From Paulownia fortunei (Eukaryota; Streptophyta; Magnoliopsida; Lamiales; Paulowniaceae), in the NCBI GenBank assembly GCA_019321725.1, contig CM033116.1, positions 17,551,420-17,615,419 on the forward strand: DNA of 64,000 nucleotides, read 5' to 3'. A model generated the notes under the pieces. It worked only from the letters and a program-made list of their open reading frames with translations. It made no database searches and was not told the DNA's origin. Each line of letters begins with the position of its first letter. Within the stretch, counting starts at the first letter, position 1. Position numbers and translations under genes: made by a program. Shown one piece after another: positions 12,112 through 24,231 of the stretch.

Positions 12112-15100
12112 TTAAACTCTTCTTGCTCTTGGATCTTGCCTTTTAGCATGACTTGTAAATCTCATAGAATAAACGTCATTCATTCCCTGTGTTGTCTTAC
12201 GTGAAACTTCATAAGGAGATTGAAACCCAATATTTTCTACAGCCCCAACAGTCTTGAACAATCGTCTTCTATTAACCTCCTCCACTAGTGACCGATGCAG
12301 CAACTGGCTTCGAGTATCTACTAGAGACCGGTTTCTTGTCAATCTAGGCATTTCCATCTTGGGCTTGTTTCTAGAAGTGGAAGCTTCTTTTGTCTCTACC
12401 ATATCCTTGCTTTGCCTGTAGGAAAGTTTAGCAAGATATTGCCCATTGGCTGAATTTTCTCCGGGATAGAACCTTGAAGGGCTTAGCATATCTTCATAAG
12501 CAGTTTGTCCGTGTCTTTTTGGGCTCATTACAGGATCGTGTTCATCTGCAGAGTAGTAAGCCCAGTTGGAATACTTCTCAGAATGTGATGAGCTCTGGGA
12601 GCTGGTGTCATCAAACAAGTCACCTACAAAAGAAATAAATAAATAATATTCTTAATTACAATCTTGACCGCATTTTTTAGAATAAATGCTTCATCACTCG
12701 AAAATGTTGGCAATGGCTACCTTTAAACCTTGAGAAGCAACAAAACAATCAGAATATAAAGCTCATAAAGAAGCGAATTGACCAAATAGCAAAAACAATA
12801 CCTTGAAGCCAATGACTTGCCTGAGGTCTTGTGTCCATCCTATGAGACGCGATCGAACCCAAGGCTGACACTTGTGACGATGAAGACGGTGAGAAAAGAT
12901 TATGTTGATCATAATCATCTTCTTGATAATTTAGTATATGGAAGTGAGCTGACTGAGGATGGTCAGCCTTCCAATCTGGAACTAGGCCTGATATCTCCCC
13001 ATCAATCATATTTGCTATTTCTGATGGTCTCCAGTCTGTTATCTCTAGCTCCTTCACCATTTCATTAGCGACATCAAGTGGGGTATCACTAACAATATCA
13101 AAGGGAAAGAAAACATTTCTGACAGCACCTAAAAACAGAGATAAAAATCATTAGCAGCATGAATCTGTGGGGAGAGAAGCAGGCTTTGGGTTTTCCACCA
13201 GTTACAGTGCCTACAAGATCACATCAGCATGGAAAACGAATAACATGCTAAGAAAATGAGGGCCTGAAAACTAAGAGCTACCTTCTTTATCAGCAATCTG
13301 CACTTTCAGAAAGATGGTGCCATCCTCAGGGTTTAACTTCCCCGTAATAGTCATATTAGTCCTAGGAACATCATCATTCAACTGCAGGTGCTCAAGTTCA
13401 ATCCTGTCATTCAGAAAAGGCTTTTGGTTCTCAATATTTGACTCAGGACGGTCATCCAAATGATCAACAACAAGGAATGGATCAAGCATCAGTTCTTTCG
13501 CGGACAATCTCTTTGATACAGTCTCTAAGCATTTCCCAATGAATCTTTGTGCATCCAAGTCTTGAACTTTGTAAAATGCCCTCGGCTTTTTACCCTTAAA
13601 TGAAACATTAGGTGGCATGAAGTTCAGTTTCTGATAGTTTTACATTATTTCTGCCAAATTGTAACATATGATCTTACTGATGTCACTTTCTTGTATATCT
13701 GAGCAGGGTTGGTGCATTCACTGTAGGGATATTCAGAGGTAAGCATCTCTAGAACACACATCCCATAGGAGTATACATCAACGAGTTCATTGTAGTTTTC
13801 TTCATATAACTCTGGTGCCATAAACTCTGGTGTGCCTACAAAATTCAAAACCAAATATTTTATAGGTGCTACCATAAGCAAACCTATATACCATATTATT
13901 AATCTTCTCTAAGACGAAGTATTTAGATATGGAGATTGAACAAATGGTAATTCCAGCTATAAATTCATACTAATATTTGTTATCCATTATATAGGACAGA
14001 ATGGTAACCTAACAGATTATTTGGTAAATATGTATCATGACAAAAAATCAATAACTTTTAAGATTGTGTTTTCATGGGCGAGGCAGTGTGATCAGATCAT
14101 TTATATATATTCTTGGATTATATTGAGCAAGAAAGATGAGCAACCAAATACAAGTACCTATAACGCTGTGAGCTCTGTTTGAACCTCTTAGAATTGCTGC
14201 CAGGCCAAGATCACCAATCTTCACTTGTCCGAGGTGGCCATTAACAAATATGTTATCACACTTTAGGTCTCTATGTATCACCGGAGGATCATGGCCATGC
14301 AAATATACGAGACCTTCAAGTATTTGGTGGGCCCATATCTTTATAGCTCGAATATTTACTCGCTTATACTTAGCTCTGTATCTGCATTAAATCAAATCTA
14401 ATAGTATAAAATTTCAAGTTAGGTCAATGAAAGTATAAAATTTGCTTCTATAGATGCAAAGAAACTGGGTAAACACATACTCTATTCGTATTTCTCATGG
14501 CATACAAACAGCAAGCACGCAAGTTGGTTCAGTAAATTTCGCATTCCCTAACATCACGGATATTCAAATAAACAAAAACAATGGAGATTTCAATTTGATC
14601 AATTCCTGGAGATTTACTATCTATTAATGGAGTCCGACTACTGGATTGCTGTTGAACTCGTGTATCATGATATCTCATCTGATTTGTCATGCTGACAAAT
14701 CTATCTACAGGAGTGACACAATGGACCATCTAAGGAGATTAATGATGTTTTTTTAACATAATATTTTCGTAAGTTAAGAGTTCACTAGAGCTTGTTAGTT
14801 CAAGCACCTGTCAGCTCTCAGCTTTATTCAGTTTCAGAGCAGCCACATAAAATAGATTTTTCAAGTTGACTCAATATTGAATTGTGAACCAGAAAGCACT
14901 GACAGAAGGCCTTTTCTTATAAACATATATCCTATATGCTTAGGTACACCTATTTCAAATATCCTCACACACACACACACATATATATAGACTTATTCGA
15001 TGTTTAAGGTATGGACATCTGTATTCAAGTGGGGTATCCTAGGTAGGTAAATTCTCTAAGTTGACTTCTAATATAAGGCAATACAATTCTAAGCGACAAA

Positions 15101-16122
15101 TTTAGAACTGTAATAAGTTCTTATCAAGCTACTAGTGGGGACGGCCATTACTCTCTGAGGGTGCCGGAAGTGAACATTTCAGTAATAAAATTGAATGTTC
15201 TTTTTTCGACATCGATCCAAGAAGTGTAGAATCGGATGATTGAGCCGTGATCGAGGGTGCTGAGAAGGTGAACCTCAGAGTAGAGCCGTTGCAAGTCCTC
15301 TGGAGATTGAAGCAAATCGACGAGCCTGATTTGATTCCATGCTACTTCCAACCCAAGCACCTCGTCAATTGCCTTGTATACTGTTTTCATTGCCCCTTTC
15401 CCCAGAACTTCCTCAAACTGTCAATAATTCATATACAAACAAAAGGATCCTTTCATTATGTAATGATATTCAATAACCACAAACTTAGCTACTCAATCAA
15501 TGACCTATAACAAATGAATAACAACTGATTCAAGCAGATTTTACTTTAAACAACGGTGAGTCCCTGAGTAGGTTGGTCAAAAACCTTACACACAAAATTC
15601 ACTAAACCAGTTAGTAGGAGCAAGAAACACCCCACCCCACCTCACTCTCTCCCCACCCCACCCCACCCCACCAAAAAAAATAAAACAAAGGTGACGAAAA
15701 CAAAGATTTAAAATTTATCAAATCCTACGGAACTTAACAGAAAATTACCAGGACCTATAATTTCTTACTTTATTTTCCATTTCAAACATCATCCAATTAA
15801 CATAGTACTAAATAATGACACTATGAGGGCTCACTTGATATCGAAGTGTTTAATTATATTCAATTATTGAAACCAAGAGTCAGAGATGCACGCATAATTG
15901 CATAATTAATAAGATAAAACTTGGTCTAATCCATGGTTTTATATTTCAAGAACTCAAAATATGAAAATGAAAAAAACCAAAAAACCCACGAAAACACCAA
16001 AAAAGGAAAAAAACAGGAAAAAAACAACTCACTCGACCGTAACGACCGGTTGGATCAGTTTCGACATATCCATCCTCGTCCGTCGAGTCATCGGCCTGCT
16101 CCCCGAACCTCACCTTATACAT
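12112..16122 (-). CDS. WNK (With No Lysine) protein kinase, WNK4/WNK5-like
   Basis: Seven exons on the minus strand: 16033-16122, 15152-15417, 14158-14381, 13678-13835, 13282-13594, 12802-13128, 12112-12623. They join in frame to 1890 bp (629 aa) with GT-AG introns. The leader motif [11 protein letters not shown] is followed by a kinase domain at about 30-285. The usual subdomain II lysine is replaced (AWN, Asn58), while Lys41 in the glycine loop ([10 protein letters not shown]) takes its place: the WNK signature. HRDLKCDN gives catalytic Asp157 and DLG lies at 176-178. After the kinase, about 325-395 fits the OSR1-type C-terminal domain of plant WNKs. The rest is Ser-rich with a basic tail. 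Plant WNKs are soluble Ser/Thr kinases linked to flowering time, clock and osmotic responses; that is family knowledge. The start MYKVRFGE has no in-frame rival I could support. No truncation or lost key residue was found. Confidence 0.93.
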
Positions 16123-17060
16123 GTCTGGTTAAAAAATTCTGCAGAAATGAACAGTTAATTAAAATTGCGCAACAATAGTCTAAGAACTGTAAGAAATGAT
16201 TGAATATATGTACAAACCAGAACATATATTTCAGCTAAAAAAGAAAAAGAAGTGGAAAAAAAAGGAAAAAGAGAAGCATCTAAGAGACTGGACGTTTCCC
16301 CTCATGGTTTTCATGGGAGAAAATGTGAAAGTAAAAAGACAAAAAGGGCCTGGAGTTGTCAATCAAATCCATGCCCACCACAAACTCCACGCCTGCTGAA
16401 AAATCTCAACTCTTCCCAGCCCATTTGATTGATGAAAAGGGACAGCCAGGATTTGACAGAATAAACTATTTTCTATACAGTAAAAAGTGGTTAAGAGGCA
16501 GCTTCATAACTTTTTTCTGCAGAAAAAAAAAAAGTTGAAAAAAGGATTCACCTCGAAAACAGAGATTTTTCATAAAAATCAAGAATTTTGCATGCATGAT
16601 AAAGAAACAAAAAACTACATATATATATATATATATACATATTTACGTTTAGTGCAATCTTGGTTGACCTGTAATAACAACAGTATCGAACAATATTGTT
16701 ACATTTCTTCAATTACATTGAGCAAGTGGAAAAGGACAAAGAGATGGGCTTGCTTGTTTAGCAATGATTATGATTCTAAAAAATCATACCACGACTGACT
16801 ACCAGAATTTGACTTTTATAATAACGTTCGGAAGATACGAGAGTTTGACTCTTGTAATCACGTTCAGAAGAATCGTTCATACATTTCATCAAAAAGATAA
16901 TGTGACATTTCTAACAAAATATGAAGAATTTAAGGTTGCTACATATGACCATCTTAATTTCTGGGGGGCAACCGAGTAATTTTGAGTGAGGTTTTGGATT
17001 AGTTTGAGAAAAGAGTTGAAAGAAGAGAAAATTTTGAAAAACAAAAAAGTGTAGGTGGGG
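16123..17060 (-). other. Probable 5' leader of the WNK gene
   Basis: The region between the WNK start codon and the TATA-like box is minus-strand pyrimidine-rich near 16990-17050 (TTTTCTCTTCTTTCAACTC), as in plant 5' UTRs. The 900-bp length suggests an intron within the leader, but I could not place it. A (TA)n run lies near 16619-16637. Open frames here look accidental. Confidence 0.4.
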
Positions 17061-17072
17061 AGTGGGGTTGGC

Positions 17073-17083
17073 GTATATAAAGA
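17073..17083 (-). promoter_or_regulatory. TATA-like box, likely WNK promoter
   Basis: On the minus strand the sequence reads CTTTATATACG, followed about 25-35 bp downstream by a CA/pyrimidine-rich start-site-like stretch. It lies 0.95 kb upstream of the WNK start codon. The assignment to WNK is inferred from strand and position. Confidence 0.45.
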
Positions 17084-17099
17084 CTAGACGGAATGGAAC

Positions 17100-17679
17100 T
17101 GTTTGTTTGTTTGTTGTGTTGTTTGTATAATACGATGAGATTTGTGTACGTAGGTGAGGGAGTTGGCGGCTTGTGGCGCTGCTGTGTCGTATTGTTTGAA
17201 CTTTCAACGGCGTTATGTGGACAAACGGGGACTTGGAACCTCTCAATTGATGAAGAAGGCAAAATTTGAATTTTCTTCTTCAAATAATCATTGTTTTTGG
17301 ATAGTATGTCGGATTACCTACTTCTGGAGGATGCATTTATTTTGAGAAAATTTTACTCTAGTATTAAACTGAGACTTGCTTTATACTCATGTAGATTTTT
17401 AAAATTATAAATAAATTTGGGATGAATTTTAATTTTTTATTTTTAAATTTATTTAAAACTCAATTTATTTATTTATTTAACATATAACTATTTATGTAAT
17501 ATTAATTTTTGAAAAATTTTAATGATGATATTATTAAAATTTTTTTTTTTTTTTTTTATATTTTCAAAATTATAAAACGAATTTAAAGGGTCTAATTCTT
17601 AAAAATCTTGACGGAGTGAGTATCGAGTTCTGACAAATTCATATCAGACTCACCATATTATCATCTCTATATTGAGATT
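17100..17679. other. Intergenic region, no gene seen
   Basis: Upstream flank of the WNK promoter. It is AT-rich with a long T run at about 17540-17558. No coding or RNA gene is recognised. Confidence 0.45.
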
Positions 17680-18708
17680 AAAGTAATGGATTTATATTTA
17701 CATGGTACAAAATTTTAAACAAATATAAAAAATATATATATTTATTATTTAAAATTAGTGATCGAGAATTAGTAGTATAAAATTATTTGTGTCATATTAT
17801 TACTAATTGTGGATGCTTTTAGAATAAAAATTTTATTAAAAATAAAGTCTTATTTTAGAATATTCTTAAAAAATAAAAATAATAAATCTAGGACTGAGTA
17901 TTATCTTTTTCTGTTTATATATGATAATTGTCAGTTACTGTGTTCAAATACTTCTTTTATTAAATGTATTCATTACATTTACTATTGTTCTTAAAAATAA
18001 TTAATAAATTAATTAATTAATTTCATTATAGGAAAATTCAATGAGAGAGAGAGAAAGGGGTAGTATGATATTGTTCGGAGCTTTTAATATTGCTACTTTT
18101 TTGGGCGGCAAAGTAATCACAAGATAGTATTTCTTAAATGATGAGAACAAACAGCCCCTGATTCCTTTTATCAACTTTGCCTTTACTAAAAATGATATAG
18201 TGTGTGTGTGAACTTGTAATTTCGATCCCAATATTTTCTAATATATTTCCTTTGAATGTATTATTAAATTCTTCAGAATCCATTAGAGTAGCAATTGACG
18301 TTTAAGTTTTGCTTCTTCTTCCTAGTCCTTTTTTTTTTTTTTTTTAAATGTAGCGTGCCAATAGTACAATAATTATTGAACATAATCGATTATAAAATTA
18401 ACGAATATAAAATTCTAATTGATAAAAATATTACAAGCAAAAGAACAACTAATATGTGATTAATTTAATGCCACTGTATTATAATATAATTTGAAAAACA
18501 TTATCAAACTTCATTAGTTTCATTATTAAATATGATGCGTATAAAAAATAACATTTATCAAGAATCAATCAACCCAGCAATAACATTTATCAAGAATCTC
18601 CTAAATCAAATTAAATATCTCAATAAAATAAATTTGGATTTAAAATTTATAAGTTAGATGTTTAAGTTGTTTCTATTTGTCTTTTAACTTCTTTTATTGC
18701 AAGTACAT
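17680..18708. repeat. Segmental duplication copy A, left part
   Basis: This segment aligns along its length with about 30550-31690. Both start near AAAGTAATGGATTTAT and share a TTAGAATAAAA stretch, a CAAAGTAATCACAAGATAGT stretch and the CCTAAATCAAATTAAATATC words. Many substitutions and small indels separate the copies, so the duplication is old. The segment stops where an LTR retrotransposon begins at 18709 and resumes at 24232. No gene is seen in it. Confidence 0.85.
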
Positions 18709-19616
18709 TTTAATACAAATTTCGTTGTCTGTAAAAATTAATAAATAAGAAAAACAGTACAAATTGAATTTTATTGAATTAAAAAAATAAAATAATTACA
18801 ATCTCTTTAGTTCCTCTGATTCTCTTCTTCAAAAATAAGATTTTTTGGAATTTGTACTTTTAAAGGTGAAATTGTTGATTTGATTTCCTCCTAATTTAAT
18901 TTTGTTCTTCAATAACGTTTATTCGAAAATTTAACACCTTAATCTCAAATCAAACCTTTGAACTTCAAGAACATTAACTTCTTGTATTTGAATATTTATT
19001 GGTGGAATCGACCTTTCGATCTCCTTCAACATTGATTTGATCTCCATTAATGTTAATTTGAGGGTTTAACAATTTAATCCCGAATTAAACACTATTATTT
19101 GAGTATACTCCGCGATGAACGCCTTGATTTTTACTTTGAATGCCGTGGATTTTCTTAAATTTAATTGTCTTGGATTGAGAGAATTTCGTCTACCACCGTT
19201 TTTGTTTGGACTTCTTCTTCACAACTTATTTTGTTATTTTTAATTCCTTGAAAATGACTCATATTTATACTTGTAGGATACGGGCTCTTGGATAAGTCAT
19301 TTGATGAAGTGACATGATTTGATTGACCATTAATAATTTGATTGACATCACAATATGTGATTTCAATTACCAATTTGTGTTGATATTTACTTCCATAACT
19401 TACAAAATAAGTTTTGATTTTCAAGAATTGAAATTTGACATTTGACAACATATGATTGACCAATAAAATATATGTTATAATATCAAATTAATTAACTATT
19501 TACTTTAACAATCAAATTTGATTAAATTTCCAAAAAATAAAAAATATAAAGTTGATATTTAATAAATTATTTTATACGTGTCACTATTTAATTGACACAA
19601 ATTTTATTTATCTACA
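18709..19616 (-). repeat. 3' LTR of the gag-only retrotransposon
   Basis: This 908-bp repeat matches 23324-24231 along its full length. On the minus strand it begins TGTAGATAAATAAAATTTGT. Its far end has lost the canonical terminal dinucleotide (TT where the other LTR has TG on the plus strand), a simple point change. Confidence 0.9.
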
Positions 19617-19630
19617 AATGCCCCCTCGAG
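19617..19630 (-). other. Polypurine tract of the gag-only retrotransposon
   Basis: On the minus strand CTCGAGGGGGCATT lies directly before the 3' LTR start TGTAGA, where plus-strand DNA synthesis is primed in LTR retrotransposons. Confidence 0.7.
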
Positions 19631-19739
19631 TCTTGCTCATGGACAATAGATCTTAGAGTGAATCAATCTCAAACTCTTTTTATCAATAGGATCAAGTCAC
19701 AACAATTTACTTAAACTTATTTGGAACATAAATATAGTT

Positions 19740-20195
19740 TTAATTCATATCGAGAAGTTCTTATGTTGAATTGATTTGAACTTGTAGATAATTTATTCTC
19801 ATATCAAGAAATTCTTCAAATTTGATTTGAATTTGTAGATAGTTTATCCTCATATCAAGGAGTTCTTAACTTTATTTGAATTTGTAGATAATTTATCCTC
19901 ATATTAAGAATTCTTGACTTCATTTGAATCTATGGACAATTTATCATCATATTAAGGAATTTTTGACTTGAATTTGCTTGGAATTTGTAGATAGTTTATA
20001 CTCGTATCAAAGAGTCTTCATTTGAATTTGAATTTTGGTAGATAATTTATACTCGTATCAAGGAGTTTTCAGTTTGATTTGATTTGAAAACCTTTTATAC
20101 TTATGTTAATGAGCTTTTGAATTTACTTGAACTTGCTGATAGTTCATATTCCTATCAAAGAGTTTTACTGACAATCTATTCTCTTATCAAGGAAC
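19740..20195. repeat. Tandem array of ~50-bp units, about nine copies
   Basis: Words of the type TTTGTAGATAATTTATCCTC followed by ATATCAAGGAGTTCTT recur with anchors near 19784, 19835, 19884, 19933, 19987, 20038, 20088 and 20135, plus a shorter copy near 20168. Copies are diverged. The array sits between the gag relic and the 3' LTR and is full of stop codons on the minus strand, so it is a non-coding 3' array. Confidence 0.8.
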
Positions 20196-21375
20196 ATTTG
20201 AGCAAGATTTAATTTGACAATTTTAGATAGTTTATACTGATATCTAGGAGTATTGAAAAGTTAAAGTCAGCAGTTGTTGCATATGAAACTGTATCTTCTT
20301 CATTTACATCATCATTGACATCACTTGGGCATTCTTGTTTGTCAAAATTCATGATTATTTTAATGGCATGTGTACGAGTTGCTAATTCTCCAAAAGTTTT
20401 TGGTTTGATTCCTTGAAGTATGTAATAGAGACCCCAGTGCATTCCTTGGATGCATATCTCAATCATAGAAGTTTCTAACAAAGTATCTTTATAATTTAAA
20501 GATAAATTTCTCCAATTATTGATATATTCAACCACAGGTCCATCTTCTTTTTATCTTAAGGTAGCAAGTTCAACCATACTAACAGTACGAGGGGTTCTAT
20601 AACAGCGACTGAAAAACTTTTGTTCCAATTGCTCCCAGTTATCAATTGAATTTACCTCTAGGTCGGTGTACCAATCAAATGCATATCCCATCAATGAACG
20701 GATAAATTGCTTAATCAAGTAGTCCCCATATGTTCCAGTATTGTTGCACATCTCAATAAAATGAGCCACGTGTTGCTCCGGGTTTCCTTTGCCATCAAAT
20801 TGTTGAAATTTTGGGGGTTGATAGCCAACTCACATCTTCAATGTCAATTCTCTTAGTGTACGATTTGGTATAAGTCAAACATGATTTGAAATTTCCATCG
20901 AATTTGTCTTTGATAGTCTTCATGATAAACTTCTTTAGTTGGTGAACAAGAATAAACCCATCAGATGAAAGTTGCAACTCTTTAGAAAACTTCTCATTTT
21001 CACTTGGTTGTTGCTTCATAGACATATCAGTTTTATCATGAGTTTCAATTTGTTTGCCCATTACGAGTTTAACATCAGTATTATCCACTTTGTTCATCAA
21101 CTTCATGATTTGAAAAACTTGCTCTTAAATATGCTTCGTGAGTCCCTTAGCAGCCTTTATCAAATTTGTAATTTTCTCTTCCAGTGAAATAGTTTGAACC
21201 ACTATGACTGTTGTGACTTCAAAATTTGAGCTTGTAAAAGATTCGAGCATCATAGTTGGATTTAACAACTCTTTCTCCACAACTTATATTTCTTGCGTTG
21301 CCCCCAATTTGACTGATAATGTTAAATCATCATATTCTCTTACCCCCTCATGCTTATGTTTTAGAATGATGACTT

Positions 21376-22846
21376 TGTTCGTGATATATTTTACAAACTG
21401 CAAGTACACGGTATCAAATTTTAATACAAGGGTGAGTATCGTATCTACAAGGATTGTAATAAAAAATTACAGCATATATTATAGTTTAAATAATCCTAAT
21501 TTTATCTAGAAAATCAAGTGATGATTGGTAAACAAAGTAGAATAAGATAAAAATTGCAAAGATAAAACTAGAGTTCTTAGAAATAATACAATAAACATCT
21601 TAAGGATAAGAAATTTTAGAAGAATGACTCACATAATTATTACTTATGTTATTCCTTCCAAAAACATACTAATTCAAGTCAACAATACATGTAAGTCAAG
21701 AATTCTCCTAAGCTCATCAATTCCCTCTCTCGAGTGCCGAATTGATTATGAGTTCTAATATGAATTTTAATATTTGTATAAAAATTCAAGAATAAAACTT
21801 TGCAAAAATTCAATAAATTTTTCTTCAAAACTTCAAAAATTTTATAAGTTTCTCAACTCGATGATTCTTAGGTTATGTTATCTTTATGATCATATATAAT
21901 ATTCTTTCTCTCGAGTATCGAATCTTATACATCAAACACTCTCAATTAATGGCCAAATAATCTAGATACAACACTAAACAAGATAATACAAACAAGATGA
22001 ATAACTTGAACTAATAATATTTGGAATTCAAAATATAGGATCAAATAAGGTTACATCATCCTCTAGAAAGAAATGTTTAGTTCATCATGTATGAATATAA
22101 CTTCAAAAGTATATAAGAAAGAGCATGAAAATTGTTCATTAATTTGTGAAGTGGAAGAAATGATTGAAAATCTCCTTGTCTCTAAGAATAGCTTTCTTTC
22201 TCTTTCAAGAATAACTCTCTGTCCAGCAGCACCTTTTTATCTAAGAATACCTCTCCACGTCTAAAATACCTTTGGAGACTCTTTGGAATCCTTAAAATCA
22301 GATGGTAGAAGCTCTAAACATGACAAAAAATTCATTTTGCCCCTTTTATTAGCGTGGCAACACGTAGGCGCTGACTAGACAATCTGACACAGTTAGGCAC
22401 AGAACTTTCTATCTTCAGTATTAACGAAATGTGACATCTGTGTAGATAGTTAGGCTTGAAATACCATGATGTGTAATAGCAAAAAATTTCAACCTAATGT
22501 TGACTCTTGAACTCGATTTTTCTCATTGAGATCAATAGAATTAAATTTTATGGTAAACATAAAAGTTATAGATATATCTCTTGACTTTCTAGTGGTTAAT
22601 GAATCAAGTTAAAATCATATTTAAACAAAGAGTTATGATTGAAATACGTAAATTGTCATCATTAGCACCACAATTCAGATTTTTCAACATTTCAACAAAG
22701 TTTTTGGTTTCTTTTCATTTTCTTCTTCTTTTGTCATTACCTACAAATTTTCAAACGAAATACAAAACAAATAGCAAAAACACTTGAAAACAAATCAAAT
22801 GTTAATCAAAAGGTATATAAATTATTGGTATAAAACCAACTTATCA
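21376..22846. mobile_element. Solo LTR nested in the gag-only element
   Basis: The 1471-bp segment starts TGTTCG and ends TTATCA (TG...CA ends) and is flanked by a perfect 5-bp duplication GACTT (21371-21375 and 22847-22851). Removing it and one GACTT rejoins a unit of the 63-bp repeat that is split on both sides. No internal direct repeat, gag or pol was seen, so a solo LTR is more likely than a complete short element. Transcription orientation is not certain. Confidence 0.82.
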
Positions 22847-22851
22847 GACTT

Positions 22852-23215
22852 CACGGCTCGACAACACACCATCTTGTCTTGTCCTCTCGTGCTTGTGATT
22901 TGGAGCAGCGACTTGAACTTCATGGCTCAACAACACACCATTTTGTCTTTCCCCCTCATGCTTGTGATTTGGAGTGGCGACTTCATAACTCGACAACACA
23001 CCATCTTGTCTTGCCCCCTTATGCTTATAGTTTGGAGTAGCGACTTCATAATTCGACAACACACCATCTTGTCTTGCCCCCTTATGCTTATAGTTTGAAG
23101 TGGCGATTTCATGGCTCGGCAATATACCATCTTGTTTTGCCCCCTTATGTTTGTGATTTAAAATGGCAATTTTGTGGCTCAACAAAACATCATCTTGTCT
23201 CGACATAGGAAATTT
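22852..23215 (-). repeat. 63-bp coding tandem repeat, about six copies
   Basis: The word CAACACACCAT or close variants recurs near 22861, 22930, 22993, 23056, 23119 and 23182: spacings of 69, 63, 63, 63 and 63 bp, all multiples of three. On the minus strand it encodes a 21-residue unit of the type HKHKGARQDGVLSSYEVATPN in one open frame of 136 residues. A further partial unit lies at about 21340-21375, on the other side of the solo LTR. The array is directly downstream of the primer binding site. Confidence 0.88.
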
Positions 23216-23302
23216 AACATTTGTGAAGTTGGAATAATTGTCCTTCATTACCATCTGAATTTTGAACTTGATTTAAAAAAAAGAGTTGAGAGGTAGCGCA
23301 TC

Positions 23303-23320
23303 CCACTAGGCGTGCCAAAA
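23303..23320 (-). other. Primer binding site of the gag-only retrotransposon
   Basis: Just inside the 5' LTR, the minus strand reads TTTTGGCACGCCTAGTGGGA. The TGG start matches the CCA end of a tRNA, as expected for a primer site. I cannot say which tRNA it matches. Confidence 0.6.
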
Positions 23321-23323
23321 ATT

Positions 23324-24231
23324 TGTAACATAAATTTTGTTGTATGTAAAAATTAACAAACAAGAAAAATAATACTAATTGAATTTTATTGAATTAAAAA
23401 GATAAAATAGTTATAATCTCTATGGTTCCTCTGATTATCCTCTGCAAAAACAAGAACATTTGAGATTTGAACTTTTGGAGGTGGAATTTCTGATTTGATC
23501 TCATCTGAATTTGATTTCGTTCTTCAATAATATTTATTCGAAGATTTAGCACCTTAATTTTGAATCAAACGTTTAAATTTAAAAAATATTGACTTCTTGT
23601 ATTTGAATATTTGTTTGTGGAATCGATCATTCGATCTCCTTCAAAATTAATTTGATTTCCAATAATGTTAATTCGAGAGTTTAACAACTTAATATCGAAT
23701 TAAACACTATTATTAGAGTATATTTCGCGATGAATGTCTTGCTTTTCGCCTTGAATACCGTAGATCTCCTTGAATTTGATCACGTTGGATTGAGAGAATT
23801 TCATCCAACACCTTTCTTGCTTATACTTCTTTTTCACAACTTATGTTGTTGTTTTTAATTTTTTGAAAATAACCCCTATTTATATTTGTAGGACATGAGT
23901 TCTTAAATAAGTCATTTGATGAAGTGTCATGATTTAATTGACCCTTCATGATTTGATTGATATCACAAGATGTGATTTCAATTACAAATTTGTGTTGATA
24001 TTATTTCCATAACCTGCAAGATAAGACTTGATTTTCAATAATTAAAATTTGACAATTGGCAACACGTGATTAGCCAATGAAATATATATAGTATAATATC
24101 AATTAATTAACTATTTATTTTAAAAATTAAATTTAATTAAATTTTTAAAAAATATAAAATATAAAATTTATATTTAATATATTATTTTATAGGTATCACC
24201 ATTTAATTGGTACAAATTTTATTTATCTACA
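23324..24231 (-). repeat. 5' LTR of the gag-only retrotransposon
   Basis: A 908-bp direct repeat of 18709-19616. Both terminal dinucleotides are intact (plus-strand TG at 23324 and CA at 24230-24231). Confidence 0.9.

Larger units (their letters stand above)
20209..23254 (-). pseudogene. Broken gag gene of the LTR retrotransposon, split by a solo LTR
   Basis: Minus-strand pieces form one gag gene. A 5' part (23254 to 22852) consists mostly of 21-residue repeats. After the inserted solo LTR, the same frame continues through about 21370-20795 with stops near 21284 and 21125. The core gag domain follows at 20769-20551 (motifs AFDWYTDLE, NWEQLEQKFFSR, RTVSMVELATLR) and 20535-20209 (motifs VVEYINNWRNLSLNYKD, CIQGMHWGLYYILQGIKP, TFGELATRTH). 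These motifs are typical of plant Ty3/gypsy gag polyproteins. A frame change near 20780 and a stop near 20548 break it. The solo LTR plus its 5-bp duplication is 1476 bp, a multiple of three, so the insertion did not shift the frame. No zinc knuckle or pol is seen downstream. Confidence 0.85.
18709..24231 (-). mobile_element. Non-autonomous gag-only LTR retrotransposon (Ty3/gypsy-like gag)
   Basis: A full-structure element on the minus strand with two 908-bp LTRs (18709-19616 and 23324-24231). A primer binding site lies just inside the 5' LTR, and a purine tract (GAGGGGGCATT on the minus strand) lies just inside the 3' LTR. Flanks TACAT (18704-18708) and TTCAT (24232-24236) fit a 5-bp target duplication with one mismatch. 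The 3.7-kb interior holds a broken gag and two repeat arrays but no protease, integrase or reverse transcriptase that I can see, so it would have depended on a partner element. A 1471-bp solo LTR has inserted into it. The LTRs differ at many positions, so the insertion is old. The uninterrupted segmental copy near 31690 preserves the empty target. Confidence 0.88.

Noticed and set aside
12817..13068. Plus-strand ORF of 83 codons
   Set aside because: It lies opposite WNK exon 6, which is supported by splicing and homology.
16911..17283. Two overlapping minus-strand ORFs
   Set aside because: They lie over the TATA-like box and leader of the WNK gene, are low-complexity and have no recognisable domain.
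22784..23098. Plus-strand ORF with repeated QHTILSCPLMLIVWSSDF units
   Set aside because: It is the mirror of the 63-bp coding repeat on the other strand. Gag, the primer site and the LTR polarity all place the real frame on the minus strand.
22852..23215. Possible CRISPR-like array
   Set aside because: The units are adjacent with no unique spacers, are diverged, and sit in a plant retrotransposon.
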